Shown here piece after piece: positions 17,682-26,671 of a DNA stretch of 52,424 nucleotides (position 1 is its first letter; each line of letters starts with the position of its first letter). The position numbers were made by a program, and so were the translations under genes. The stretch comes from Kumtagia ephedrae (GTDB taxonomy: Bacteria > Pseudomonadota > Alphaproteobacteria > Rhizobiales > Rhizobiaceae), in contig NZ_PXYK01000037.1 in the NCBI RefSeq assembly GCF_003012745.1, positions 1 to 52,424 on the forward strand, read 5' to 3'. Below the pieces are notes generated by a model. It made no database searches and was not told the DNA's origin. It worked only from the letters and a program-made list of their open reading frames with translations.

Positions 17682-18034
17682 AATATGTCTGTCTCGTCTA
17701 CGGCGAAGAGCAGAAGCTCCGCGACCTGACGCAGGAGGGGCTGGCCCAGGTGGATGCCTCCTCGCTGGCCCACGACCGCGCGCTGGAGGCCAGCGGCCAT
17801 CTGATCGTGGCGCAGGCGCTGCAATCGGTGAAGACCTCGAAATCCGTGCGCCGCCGCAAGGGCAAGGTTTTGGTCACCGACGGCCCGTTCGCCGAGACCA
17901 AGGAGCAGTTGCTCGGTTTCCTGATGATCGAGGCCAGGGATCTCGACGAGGCACTGGAGATCGCCGGCGAAGTACCGCTTGCGGAACTCGGCACGATCGA
18001 GGTGCGTGAAATCTACAGGATTCCGGGCTCGTGA
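17678..18034 (+). CDS. YCII-related (DGPF-domain) protein
   Basis: The 118-residue product starts K-Y-V-C-L-V-Y-G-E-E and contains V-T-D-G-P-F-A-E-T-K-E-Q-L-L-G-F at about 66-81, the signature of the DGPF branch of the YCII family. These small cytoplasmic dimers are often encoded next to ECF sigma factors, but no sigma factor is present here. Enzymatic role is not established. AAGGAGA lies 8-10 nt upstream of the ATG, a strong ribosome-binding site. An inverted repeat begins at its stop codon. Confidence 0.85.
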   Translation: MKYVCLVYGEEQKLRDLTQEGLAQVDASSLAHDRALEASGHLIVAQALQSVKTSKSVRRRKGKVLVTDGPFAETKEQLLGFLMIEARDLDEALEIAGEVPLAELGTIEVREIYRIPGS

Positions 18035-18141
18035 CGGCGTAGATGCCGGGGACAGTTTACTTTCTTTCGGCGGAAAGGCCGCGGCGGTTCAGACGTTGCG
18101 CGGGCCGAAAAAAGTAAACTGTCCCCTGCGCTTACGCCGTC
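18033..18141. repeat. Imperfect inverted repeat with GGGGACAGTTTACTTT arms
   Basis: GGGGACAGTTTACTTT at 18048-18063 and its exact reverse complement at 18111-18126 are the core arms. The symmetry extends inward through TTTCGGC/GCCGAAA with one indel, and outward to GACGGCGTA (18033) and TACGCCGTC (near 18133). The layout resembles REP-type palindromic elements. It sits between the convergent YCII and YbaK-type genes and could act as a bidirectional terminator. Confidence 0.7.
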
Positions 18142-18216
18142 TCGACCGCAGGTCCCGGCGAACGCGCTTCGGGTTGTCGGGCAGATCAGGCAAACGGTTC
18201 CGCCCCCGAGCCTCTC

Positions 18217-18675
18217 CTACTGGCACACATCCACCCATTCGGCGCCGGTCAGCTCGGCCAGGCGCCGCGGCGACAGCTTTACGGCGGCGTTGGTGGCGCC
18301 GGCGGCGGGCACCACCTCGTCGAAGCGCCTCAGCGATGCGTCGCAATAGACCGGCAGCGGTGCCGGCAGGCCGAAGGGGCAGACGCCGCCGACCGGATGG
18401 CTGGTGAGCTGTGTCACCTCGGCGGCCTCCAGCATGCGCGGCTTGCCCCCGAAAACATCCTTGAACTTGCGGTTGTCGAGCCGGGCCATGCCCCCGGCGA
18501 CCACCAGCATGACCCGGTCGCCGACGCGCAGGCAGATGGTCTTGGCGATCTGCGCCGGCTCGACGCCATGCGCCTCCGCCGCCAGCTGCACCGTCGCCGA
18601 GCTTTTCTCGGTGACGATGACGGCGATGTCGGGAGCTTTTTCGGCGAAGAAGGCGCGGACGGATTCGAGGCTCAT
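18217..18675 (-). CDS. YbaK/EbsC-type aminoacyl-tRNA deacylase
   Basis: The 152-residue protein matches the YbaK/ProX editing fold: L-E-S-V-R-A-F-F at the start, I-A-K-T-I-C-L-R near residue 45, L-D-N-R-K-F-K near 68, and the H-P-V-G-G-V-C-P-F-G-L motif near 95. Family members hydrolyse mischarged tRNA, for example Cys-tRNA(Pro) or Ala-tRNA(Pro), in the cytoplasm; the exact substrate cannot be told from sequence. The ATG at 18675 is chosen since the frame upstream of it lacks conserved sequence. It is divergent from the RTX gene with about 160 bp between. Confidence 0.85.
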   Translation of the reverse strand: MSLESVRAFFAEKAPDIAVIVTEKSSATVQLAAEAHGVEPAQIAKTICLRVGDRVMLVVAGGMARLDNRKFKDVFGGKPRMLEAAEVTQLTSHPVGGVCPFGLPAPLPVYCDASLRRFDEVVPAAGATNAAVKLSPRRLAELTGAEWVDVCQ

Positions 18676-18833
18676 GGCGGCGGACAATAGAAACAGCGGC
18701 GCCGTCAGGCAATCGCCTGTTCCAGTGGGGCTGACCTGCGCCCGTGGCTTGTCCATCTGCCCTAAGTTGAAATAGTCTCCGGACCTGGGGGATGCTGCCG
18801 AAGCCGGCGGCTGTTGTCTTGGGGGGACTTGCC

Positions 18834-21011
18834 ATGCCGGATACACCGACGCTTTGGAGCGGCGCTACTCAGGCGAATACCACCGACACGATCGACGATC
18901 CATTCGCGGGCTTGCTGTCGGGCCAGGGCAATGCGCAGGTCGCGGCCATCGGGGGCGGACGCTTCGTCGTCGTCTGGGAGGACGACACCAACACCTTCGG
19001 CGTCGGTCTCGGCCCCAAGGATATCGTCGGCCAGGTCTTCGACGCAACCGGCACGAAGGTCGGCAGCGAGTTCGTCGTCAACCAGGTCTATTTCGACTAC
19101 GACCAGAGCCAGCCGGACATCGTCGCGTTGCCGGGAGGCGGTTTCGCGGTGGCCATGAAGAGCTTCGGCGATCCGCTGTTCGAGGATGGAGAGAACATCA
19201 TCGTCGAGATCTTCGATGCCGACGGCGTCAAGGTATCGGATGACGATTTCCGCCAGTCTCCCGGCGGCCCGAAGTTCGTCGACGACACGAAGCCCTCGAT
19301 CACCGCCGTCTCCGGCGGCTATGCCGTCGTCTACCAGCAGTCGGACGGCGTCGACGAGCACATCGTCGGCCACATCGTCTCGGCCGGCGTCATCGGACCT
19401 GCCTTCACCGTCGAGGGCACGGCCGGCGTCGGCCGCGATCCGGAGACGACCACGCTGGAGAACGGCAATTTCGTTGTGGTCTACGAGGTCGAGACCGCCG
19501 GCGGGGCGACCCAGGTCCGCGCGCAGATACGCACGGCCGCAGGAGCCCTCGTCACCGACGTCCTGATCGATTCCGACAACGCGGACGAATTCGGCCCGGC
19601 AAAGGTGGCGGCGCTGGCCGGCGGCGGCTTCGCCGTCGCCTTCCAGAGGGAGAACGTTGAGGAGGGCGGGCCTGGAATCCTGATCAAGGTCTACGATGCC
19701 GGCGGGAGCCCGGTCGCGGAGACGGACAGTCCGGCCTTCGCCACCACGGCCGGGGGCGTGACGGAGCCTGCCATCGTCGCAATGCCGGACGGCGGCTTCG
19801 TGGTCGTCTGGCACGAGACCGAAACCGGGGCGATCCGCGGACAGCGGTTCGACGACGACGCCTCTGCCAACGGCAGCGAATTCATCGTGGCAAATGTGGC
19901 CGGCACCTTGTCGTCGCCGCAGATCACGGTGCTTGGCGACGGCCGCCTGCTCATCTCGTTCGTCAGGGACGAGGGCGGCGGGGATACCGACGTCTTCACC
20001 ACCATCTGGGATGCGCGCGACAGCCCGATCGCCGGAACCGCCGGCGACGACGTGCTCACGGCGCGTGTCGAGGGGGCGACGGTAAGCGGGCTCGGCGGCA
20101 ACGACACGCTGCATGGCGGGGCCGGAAACGACGTGCTGCATGGCGGCCGCGGCGTCGATCGGATGGAAGGCGGCGCCGGCAACGATCTTTATTACGTCTA
20201 CGAGGCGTCGGACGTGGTCGTCGAAGGGCCGGGAAACGGATCCAACGACTGGGTCGCGACGGGAACACATTACCGTCTCTCGGCCGGCGCCCAGATCGAG
20301 AAGCTCACCACCACCAATGTCGGTGGACTGACAGCCATCGACCTGACGGGCAACGCCGTCTCCCAGGTCATCCACGGCAATGCCGGCAGGAACTGGATCG
20401 ACGGCGGTGGCGGCGGCGACCGCATGGTCGGGCACGAAGGCAACGACGTCTACATCGTCAATTCCGCCGCCGACGTCATCGTCGAGGCGGTCAACGAGGG
20501 CGCGCTCGATATCGTCGCCGTCCGGACGAGCTACGTCCTGACCGCGGGCGCCGAGATCGAGAGCCTGCGCACCACGAATTTTGCAGGGCTTTCGCCGATC
20601 AACCTGACGGGCAACGCGTTCGGGCAGAGCGTCTACGGCAATGCCGGCGCCAACGTGATCAATGGTGGCGGCGGCAACGACACGCTGTTCGGGCTCGCCG
20701 GCGCCGACGTCTTCGTCTTCGACACGCCGCTCGGGCCAGGCAATGTCGACGTGCTTGCCGATTTCGTCAGCGGAGAGGACCTCGTACATCTCGACAACGG
20801 GGTGTTCACGGGCCTGTCGCTCGGCGCGCTTTCGGCGGCCGCCTTTTTCGAGGGCACGGCCGCGACGACGGCGGACCACCGCATCATCCATGATTCGGTC
20901 AACGGCCGATTGCTGTTCGATGCGGACGGCAACGGCCTTGGGCTTGCGGTCGAGTTCGCCGGGGTGTCGCCGGGCCTCCCCATCACCGTCGGCGATTTCC
21001 TCGTCGTCTGA
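18834..21011 (+). CDS. Secreted RTX calcium-binding protein with repetitive N-terminal half
   Basis: The 725-residue protein has no Sec signal, as expected for type I secretion. Residues of about 30-400 repeat a unit of roughly 50 residues ending in G-G-F-x-V-V-W or variants (G-G-F-A-V-A-F, N-F-V-V-V-Y, G-G-F-V-V-V-W), suggesting a beta-propeller. From about 405, nonapeptide RTX repeats appear (G-G-N-D-T-L-H-G-G-A-G-N-D-V-L and later blocks near 440, 545 and 620). They are interleaved with two longer repeats of about 95 residues. The last 100 residues (D-V-L-A-D-F-V-S-G-E-D) resemble the serralysin-type C-terminus. GGGGGGA lies 6-7 nt before the ATG. No type I exporter genes are adjacent. No catalytic motif is visible, so an adhesin or S-layer-like role is more likely than an enzyme. 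Confidence 0.85.
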   Translation: MPDTPTLWSGATQANTTDTIDDPFAGLLSGQGNAQVAAIGGGRFVVVWEDDTNTFGVGLGPKDIVGQVFDATGTKVGSEFVVNQVYFDYDQSQPDIVALPGGGFAVAMKSFGDPLFEDGENIIVEIFDADGVKVSDDDFRQSPGGPKFVDDTKPSITAVSGGYAVVYQQSDGVDEHIVGHIVSAGVIGPAFTVEGTAGVGRDPETTTLENGNFVVVYEVETAGGATQVRAQIRTAAGALVTDVLIDSDNADEFGPAKVAALAGGGFAVAFQRENVEEGGPGILIKVYDAGGSPVAETDSPAFATTAGGVTEPAIVAMPDGGFVVVWHETETGAIRGQRFDDDASANGSEFIVANVAGTLSSPQITVLGDGRLLISFVRDEGGGDTDVFTTIWDARDSPIAGTAGDDVLTARVEGATVSGLGGNDTLHGGAGNDVLHGGRGVDRMEGGAGNDLYYVYEASDVVVEGPGNGSNDWVATGTHYRLSAGAQIEKLTTTNVGGLTAIDLTGNAVSQVIHGNAGRNWIDGGGGGDRMVGHEGNDVYIVNSAADVIVEAVNEGALDIVAVRTSYVLTAGAEIESLRTTNFAGLSPINLTGNAFGQSVYGNAGANVINGGGGNDTLFGLAGADVFVFDTPLGPGNVDVLADFVSGEDLVHLDNGVFTGLSLGALSAAAFFEGTAATTADHRIIHDSVNGRLLFDADGNGLGLAVEFAGVSPGLPITVGDFLVV

Positions 21012-21023
21012 CGGGGACCCCGC

Positions 21024-22265
21024 TCAGATCGCCTCGCCCTTGAGCAGCCGCGGCGTGTCGCCGGTCAGGCCGGAGGCCTGGCGGATGAAATAGTCCTTCA
21101 GCCGCGGCATGCGGTCGACCATGCCAAGCCCGACGTCGCGCAGCGCCCTGAGCGGCGCGAAGTCGTTGGAGAACAGGCGGTTGAGCACGTCGGTGGTGAC
21201 GCCCATCTGCACCGTGTCGAAGCGCCGCCAGCGCTCGTAACGCTGCAGCACGTCGAGGCCGCCGATGTCCTGGCCGAGGCGGTCTGCCTCGACCACGGTC
21301 TCGGCCAGCGCGGCGGCGTCCTTGAAGCCGAGGTTGAGGCCCTGGCCGGCGATCGGGTGGATGCCGTGGGCGGCGTCGCCGGCGAGCGCGAAACGCGGTT
21401 TGACGAAGTCGCGCGCCAGGGTGAGGCCGAGCGGCCAGGCGCGCGGCTTGTCCTCCACCTTGATCTCGCCGAGCTTCAGGCCGAAACGCTGCTCCAGCTC
21501 GATCTCGAAGACCAACTTGTCGGAAGCCACCAGCCGCTCGGCGTCGGCGGTGCGTTCGGTCCAGACGATGGAGGAGCGGTTGCCCATCAGCGGCAGGATG
21601 GCGAAGGGACCGGCCGGCAGAAAATGCTCCTCGGCGCGGCCGCCATGCGGGCGCTCATGCGCGACGGTGCAGACGATGCCGGACTGGCCGTAGTCCCAGT
21701 GCACGGTCTTGATGCCGGCCATGTCGCGCAGGCGCGAGCGCACGCCGTCGGCGGCGACCAGCAGGGCCGTGCGCAGGGTGACGCCGTCGGCGAGATGCAC
21801 CAGCGTCCGGCCGATGCCGGTCTCGAATGCCTGTACGGCGACGCCTTCGATCAGGTCGATGCCGAGCTCGGCGGCGCGGCGGCGCAGGCTGCCGTTCAGT
21901 ACCTTGTTGGCGACCATGTGGGCAAAAGGCTCGCCGGGGCCGACTTCGCCGCCGAAGGTGAGGAACACCGGCCGCACCGGATCGCTGCTGCGCGAATCGG
22001 TGACGATCATGTCGGTGATCGGCTGGGCATGCGGCGCGATCTCGCCCCAGCAGCCGAGATGGCCCAGCATGCGGCAGGCCGCGGCCGCGACGGCGGAGGC
22101 CCGGCCGTCGCGCTGCCATGCGCCTTCGGGGGCGGCGTCGACCACTGCCACCTTGAGATTGGGCCGCGCCTGCCGGATGGAGACGGCGACTGCCAGCCCG
22201 ACATAACCCGCGCCCGCCACCAGCACGTCCAGTGCCGGGCCTTCGTCCGCCTTGTCGTTGCGCAT
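21024..22265 (-). CDS. UbiH/UbiF/COQ6-type FAD monooxygenase
   Basis: The 413-residue enzyme has the FAD-binding G-x-G-x-x-G at 18-23 and the second flavin motif near residue 290, A-L-A-G-D-A-A-H-G-I-H-P-I-A-G-Q-G-L-N, characteristic of ubiquinone-ring hydroxylases. It should hydroxylate an aromatic ring of a ubiquinone precursor at the inner membrane; which position cannot be decided, since alphaproteobacteria vary. The ATG at 22265 follows GGGAAAGGA. It converges on the RTX gene and diverges from tesB with 94 bp between. Confidence 0.9.
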   Translation of the reverse strand: MRNDKADEGPALDVLVAGAGYVGLAVAVSIRQARPNLKVAVVDAAPEGAWQRDGRASAVAAAACRMLGHLGCWGEIAPHAQPITDMIVTDSRSSDPVRPVFLTFGGEVGPGEPFAHMVANKVLNGSLRRRAAELGIDLIEGVAVQAFETGIGRTLVHLADGVTLRTALLVAADGVRSRLRDMAGIKTVHWDYGQSGIVCTVAHERPHGGRAEEHFLPAGPFAILPLMGNRSSIVWTERTADAERLVASDKLVFEIELEQRFGLKLGEIKVEDKPRAWPLGLTLARDFVKPRFALAGDAAHGIHPIAGQGLNLGFKDAAALAETVVEADRLGQDIGGLDVLQRYERWRRFDTVQMGVTTDVLNRLFSNDFAPLRALRDVGLGMVDRMPRLKDYFIRQASGLTGDTPRLLKGEAI

Positions 22266-22359
22266 AGCCGTGGTCCTTTCCCGATCGCCGCCCTGCTTGA
22301 CTTGCCCGCCGTTTGTTGTTGCAACCCGACTGTCATTATTCCGTTCCGGAGACCGTCCG

Positions 22360-23235
22360 ATGTCGGCCGCCATGCAGGAGCTCCTCTCCATTCTCGACCT
22401 GGAGGAGATCGAACACAATCTCTATCGTGGTCGCAGCCCCAAGGAGAGCTGGCAGCGCGTGTTCGGCGGCCAGACCATCGCCCAGGCCCTGGTGGCGGCG
22501 CAGCGCACTGTCACGCCCGAAAGGCATGTCCACTCGCTGCACGGCTATTTCATGCGGCCGGGCGACACGTCCGCGCCGGTGGTCTACGAGGTCGACCGCA
22601 TCCGCGACGGCGGCTCCTTCACCACGCGGCGCGTCGTGGCGATCCAGCATGGCCATGCCATCTTCTCGCTCGAAGCCTCGTTCCAGCTTGCCGAAGAGGG
22701 CCTCGACCACCAGATCGCCATGCCCGCCGACGTACCGGCGCCCGAGACGCTGATGACGCCGGCCGAGATCCTGCGCGACTTCGGCGAGGCGGTGCCCGAG
22801 GGCATCCGCCGCTACTGGTCGCGCGAGCGGCCGCTCGACATCCGCCCGGTCATCCTCGAGCACTACACCAGCCGCGAGAAGCTGGCCCCGGTGCAGCATG
22901 TGTGGATCCGCACCACCGGTCCGGTGCCGGACAACCGGGCGCTGCGGGCGGTGGTGCTCGCCTATCTCTCCGACATGACGCTGCTCGACACCTCGACATT
23001 CGCGCATGGCCGCGCCGTGTTCGACCGCGACATCCAGGCAGCCAGCCTCGACCATGCCATGTGGTTCCATCGCGACGTGCGGCTGGACGGCTGGCTGCTC
23101 TATACGCAGGACAGCCCGTCGGCGGGCGGATCGCGCGGCTTCACGCGCGGCGCGCTCTACTCTCCGGACGGCATGCTGATTGCTTCGGTGGCACAGGAAG
23201 GCCTCATCCGCCTGCGAATGCCGTCTAAAATCTAG
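22360..23235 (+). CDS. tesB: Acyl-CoA thioesterase II
   Basis: The 291-residue double-hotdog protein hydrolyses medium and long-chain acyl-CoA. Family features are V-F-G-G-Q-x-I-A-Q-A-L-V-A-A near residue 35, H-S-L-H-G-Y-F-M-R-P-G-D near 60, S-D-M-T-L-L-D-T-S near 210 and the end L-Y-S-P-D-G-M-L-I-A-S-V-A-Q-E-G-L-I-R near 270. GGAGA lies 7 nt upstream of ATG 22360. It is a single gene with an AT-rich 220-bp region before glnK. Confidence 0.95.
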   Translation: MSAAMQELLSILDLEEIEHNLYRGRSPKESWQRVFGGQTIAQALVAAQRTVTPERHVHSLHGYFMRPGDTSAPVVYEVDRIRDGGSFTTRRVVAIQHGHAIFSLEASFQLAEEGLDHQIAMPADVPAPETLMTPAEILRDFGEAVPEGIRRYWSRERPLDIRPVILEHYTSREKLAPVQHVWIRTTGPVPDNRALRAVVLAYLSDMTLLDTSTFAHGRAVFDRDIQAASLDHAMWFHRDVRLDGWLLYTQDSPSAGGSRGFTRGALYSPDGMLIASVAQEGLIRLRMPSKI

Positions 23236-23355
23236 GCAAAATTCAAAATTTGAATAGTTTTTAGGCAGACACAATGCTGCCGCAATCCCGTTCCCGCCTC
23301 GGCCCGGGTGGTGTTTTCCAGTATTTCCAATGTGTTAACCCTGTGCTCGCGCAAT

Positions 23356-23371
23356 TGGCACGGAGCTTGAA
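23356..23371 (+). promoter_or_regulatory. Sigma-54-type promoter of glnK-amtB
   Basis: TGGCACG at 23356-23362, four bases, then TTGAA at 23367-23371 match the -24/-12 sigma-54 consensus TGGCACG-N4-TTGCA except for an A in place of the -12 C. The start of transcription would be near 23382, about 75 nt before glnK. Nitrogen control through NtrC at a sigma-54 promoter is the usual arrangement for glnK-amtB. I could not identify clear NtrC sites upstream. Confidence 0.65.
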
Positions 23372-23456
23372 TTGCCCTTTGCACTCAACGGCTGTCCGCG
23401 GGGCAACCGGCCGAGGCACGCAACGCGGGGGTCCCGCAAGCAGAGGGTGAAACCTT

Positions 23457-23795
23457 ATGAAAATCGTGATGGCAATCATCAAGCCATTCAAGCTCGACGA
23501 GGTGCGCGAGGCGCTCACCGCCGTCGGGATCCAGGGCCTGACCGTCACCGAAGTCAAAGGCTACGGGCGTCAAAAGGGACATACGGAAATCTATCGCGGC
23601 GCCGAATACGCGGTGAGCTTCCTGCCGAAGATCAAGATCGAGGTCGCGGTCGGCTCCGACATGGTCGACAAGGCCGTAGAAGCCATCACCTCGGCCGCCA
23701 AGACCGGCCAGATCGGCGACGGCAAGGTCTTCGTCTACTCGATCGACCAGGCCGTGCGTATCCGCACCGGCGAGACCGACACCGACGCACTGTGA
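23457..23795 (+). CDS. glnK: Nitrogen regulatory protein P-II
   Basis: This 112-residue signal protein senses 2-oxoglutarate, ATP/ADP and glutamine status. The start M-K-I-V-M-A-I-I-K-P-F-K-L is canonical. The T-loop contains Tyr51, the uridylylation site, in R-G-A-E-Y. The C-terminal V-R-I-R-T-G-E-T-D-x-D-A-L is the family signature. It is called glnK rather than glnB because it precedes amtB, whose channel it plugs when nitrogen is plentiful. It is likely transcribed from the sigma-54 promoter 85 bp upstream. Confidence 0.96.
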   Translation: MKIVMAIIKPFKLDEVREALTAVGIQGLTVTEVKGYGRQKGHTEIYRGAEYAVSFLPKIKIEVAVGSDMVDKAVEAITSAAKTGQIGDGKVFVYSIDQAVRIRTGETDTDAL

Positions 23796-23824
23796 AGCAC
23801 GCCACCAGTTTTATGGAGACATCA

Positions 23825-25204
23825 ATGGACCTCTTGAAAAGAATCGCGCCGGTGGCGCGCACGGCCCTGGCGAGCGCGGTCGCGCTCGGGGCTCTCGGCA
23901 CGCTTGCCGCCTTCGCCCAGGAGGCGGCGCCCGCGGCCGCCGATGCAGCCGCGGCCGCGCCGGCCGCCGTCACGGACAAGGGCGACGTGGCGTGGATGCT
24001 GGTATCGAGCCTGCTCGTGCTGTTCATGCTGCTGCCCGGCCTCGGCCTGTTCTACGGCGGCCTGGTGCGCGCCAAGAACATGCTGTCGGTGCTGATGCAG
24101 TGCACCACCATCTGCGCAGTGGTGATCATCGTGTGGGTGGTGTGGGGCTATTCCTTCGCCTTCGGCGGCGGCACCAGCCCGTACTGGGGCGGACTCGGCA
24201 AGCTGTTCCTGTCCGGCGTCAACCTGGAGACGACCGCCGCCACCTTCACCGACGGCGTCGTCTTGCCTGAATACGTCTTCATCGTCTTCCAGATGACCTT
24301 CGCCTGCATCACGCCGGCGCTGATCATCGGCGCCTTCGCCGAGCGCATCAAGTTCTCGGCGGTCGTGCTGTTCACCATCCTGTGGGTGTCGTTCGTCTAC
24401 TTCCCGATCGCCCACATGGTGTGGGACGCCAGCGGCCTGATCTTCAACTGGGGCGCTCTCGACTTCGCCGGCGGCACCGTCGTCCACATCAATGCCGGCA
24501 TCGCCGCGCTGGTCGGCTCGCTGATCATCGGCAAGCGCGCCGGCTACGGCAAGGACAACATGGCGCCGCATTCGATGACGCTGACCATGGTCGGCGCCTC
24601 CATGCTGTGGGTCGGCTGGTTCGGCTTCAACGCCGGCTCCAACCTCGAGGCCAATGCCGGCGCCGCTCTGGCGATGATCAACACGTTCACCGCGACCGCC
24701 GGCGCGATCCTGGCGTGGGTGGTGATCGAAAGCCTCGCCCGCGGCAAGGCCTCGATGCTCGGCGCGGTGTCGGGCATGATCGCCGGCCTGGTGGCGGTCA
24801 CCCCGGCCGCCGGCATTGTCGGCCCGGTCGGCGCCATCGTGCTCGGCGCCATCGCCAGCGCCATCTGCTACTATTTCGTGGCGGTGGTGAAGATCAAGCT
24901 CGGCTACGACGACTCGCTCGACGTGTTCGGCATCCACGGCATCGGCGGCATCGTCGGCGCCATCGGCACGGGCATCTTCGCCTCCTCCTCGCTGGGCGGC
25001 ATCGGCTATGCCGAGGGCGTCAGCATGGGCGGCCAGGTGTGGACGCAGATCCTGGCCGTGGTGGTCACCATCGTCTGGTGCGGCGTCATCTCGGCGATCC
25101 TCTACAAGGTGGTCGACGCCATCGTCGGCCTGCGCCCGGCCGAAGAAGCCGAGCGCCAGGGCCTCGACCTCACCTCGCATGGCGAGGTCGCCTACCACTC
25201 GTAA
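23825..25204 (+). CDS. amtB: Ammonium transporter
   Basis: The 459-residue channel conducts ammonium at the inner membrane. A signal peptide of about 33 residues (cut near A-F-A-Q-E) and an Ala-rich linker precede eleven membrane helices. The twin histidines of the pore are seen in V-V-H-I-N-A-G and in V-F-G-I-H-G-I-G-G. D-F-A-G-G-T-V-V-H is the transporter signature. GGAG lies 5-8 nt before ATG 23825; an in-frame ATG at 23813 is possible but has none. It follows glnK by 29 bp, forming the standard glnK-amtB operon, and ends at a strong terminator. Confidence 0.96.
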   Translation: MDLLKRIAPVARTALASAVALGALGTLAAFAQEAAPAAADAAAAAPAAVTDKGDVAWMLVSSLLVLFMLLPGLGLFYGGLVRAKNMLSVLMQCTTICAVVIIVWVVWGYSFAFGGGTSPYWGGLGKLFLSGVNLETTAATFTDGVVLPEYVFIVFQMTFACITPALIIGAFAERIKFSAVVLFTILWVSFVYFPIAHMVWDASGLIFNWGALDFAGGTVVHINAGIAALVGSLIIGKRAGYGKDNMAPHSMTLTMVGASMLWVGWFGFNAGSNLEANAGAALAMINTFTATAGAILAWVVIESLARGKASMLGAVSGMIAGLVAVTPAAGIVGPVGAIVLGAIASAICYYFVAVVKIKLGYDDSLDVFGIHGIGGIVGAIGTGIFASSSLGGIGYAEGVSMGGQVWTQILAVVVTIVWCGVISAILYKVVDAIVGLRPAEEAERQGLDLTSHGEVAYHS

Positions 25205-25270
25205 GCCAATCAGGCGCGGCTCCGGCCGCGCCGCATCCTCCCGTCGGGCGGCATGTCGCCGCCTGCCTTT

Positions 25271-25300
25271 GACCCGGCTCCGGCCGGGTCTTTTTTTTTT
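25271..25300 (+). terminator. Intrinsic terminator of glnK-amtB
   Basis: GACCCGGC and GCCGGGTC form an 8-bp perfect stem closed by a TCCG loop and followed by ten T residues. A second 8-bp perfect hairpin with the same TCCG loop lies at 25213-25232, just after the stop, without a T tract. Confidence 0.95.
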
Positions 25301-25495
25301 GGCATCGGGATGACCCGCGCGCCTCGCGGAGGCAGTCGTTGCCCGGGCAGGCCCGCTCCGCGGTTGCCGTCTCGCTCCTTTCCACAGCCGATGCGTGGCC
25401 CAACGCTTTCTTCCGCGCAGTCCGGAGCCGGCTGCTTGACTTGATCTTGAATCGATTTAATTTCCGGCGACTTTCAATTGGCGGAAAGGCGCGGC

Positions 25496-26671
25496 ATGGA
25501 CGCTTCCAACACCACCCGGACCGGCCGGCGCGCCCGCTGGGCGGTGGCAGGCATGTTCCTGATGAACGGCTTCCTGACCGGAAGCTGGGCGCCGCAGATT
25601 CCGGTGTTCCTGGAACGCCTCGGCATCAGCGAGTTCACGCTCGGCCTGCTCATCCTGCTGTTCGGGCTCGGCGCGGTCACCGCCATGCCGTGGTCGGGCT
25701 ACCTGATGGCACGGCACGGCTCGCGCAAGGTCTTGCTGGGCTTCGCCATCGTGGCGGCGTTCAGCCTGCTCGCCGTGGCGCTTGCGCCCAACGTGGCGCT
25801 GGCGGCGGTGGCGCTGTTCCTGTTCGGCGGGCTGATCGGCGGCATGGACGTCGCCATGAACGCCAATGCGGTGGTGGTCGAGCGCCACATGTCGCGCGCC
25901 ATCATGTCGTCGTCGCACGCCTTCTGGAGCCTCGGCGGCTTCTTCGGCGGCGGCGCCGGCGGCCTGATCATCCAGAGCTACGGCCATGTGACGCATGCGA
26001 TCGGGGTGACGGTCGTGGCCATCGCCATCCTCGCCGTGGCGGCGCGCAGCGTGATCGCCGACAAGCCGCATGCCGAGCACCATCACCGCAAGTTCGTGCT
26101 GCCGAAGTCGCCGACCGTCTATCTGATCGGACTGATGGCGCTGTTCTCCATGATCCCGGAGGGGGCGGTGCTGGACTGGGGGGCGCTCTATCTGCAGAAG
26201 GAACGGGGCACCGACCTCGCCACCGCCGGCTTCGCCTTCGGCCTGTTCGCCGGCGCCATGGCGTTGATGCGCTTCCTCGGCGACGGCGTGCGCAACCGCT
26301 TCGGCGCGGTGGCCACGCTGCGCGTCTCCAGCCTGATCGCCGCCGCCGGCATGCTGGTCGCCGGCCTCGCCACGCCGCCCTGGCTGGTCATCGCCGCCTT
26401 CGCGGTCGCCGGCATCGGCATCGCCAACGTCGTGCCGATCATCTTCTCGGCCGGCGGCAACCAGCCGGGCATGGCGTCGTCGACCGGCATGAGCATCGTC
26501 ACCACGATGGGCTATTCCGGCATCCTGCTGGCGCCGTCGGCGATCGGCTTCGTGGCCGAGCGCACCGGCTTCTCGCCGATCTTCGTGGTGCTGTCGGGCC
26601 TGCTGGTGGTGGTGTGCCTGATGGGCAATCTCGTCCGCACGGCGGATTTCGATCATGGAAAGAGCGAATAG
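25496..26671 (+). CDS. MFS transporter (YbjJ/FucP-like)
   Basis: The 391-residue protein has twelve hydrophobic helices and starts with a short polar segment, then W-A-V-A-G-M-F-L-M-N-G-F-L-T-G-S-W-A-P-Q-I-P. The pattern N-G-F-x-x-G-x-W-A-x-x-I-P and G-G-x-D-V-A-M-N-A in helix 4 are typical of YbjJ-like members of the sugar-permease branch. Substrate is unknown. ATG 25496 is preceded by GGAAAGG; an upstream TTG at 25478 is less likely. The gene's last codons run into heptanucleotide repeat C1, so the stop codon is part of the repeat. Confidence 0.82.
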   Translation: MDASNTTRTGRRARWAVAGMFLMNGFLTGSWAPQIPVFLERLGISEFTLGLLILLFGLGAVTAMPWSGYLMARHGSRKVLLGFAIVAAFSLLAVALAPNVALAAVALFLFGGLIGGMDVAMNANAVVVERHMSRAIMSSSHAFWSLGGFFGGGAGGLIIQSYGHVTHAIGVTVVAIAILAVAARSVIADKPHAEHHHRKFVLPKSPTVYLIGLMALFSMIPEGAVLDWGALYLQKERGTDLATAGFAFGLFAGAMALMRFLGDGVRNRFGAVATLRVSSLIAAAGMLVAGLATPPWLVIAAFAVAGIGIANVVPIIFSAGGNQPGMASSTGMSIVTTMGYSGILLAPSAIGFVAERTGFSPIFVVLSGLLVVVCLMGNLVRTADFDHGKSE

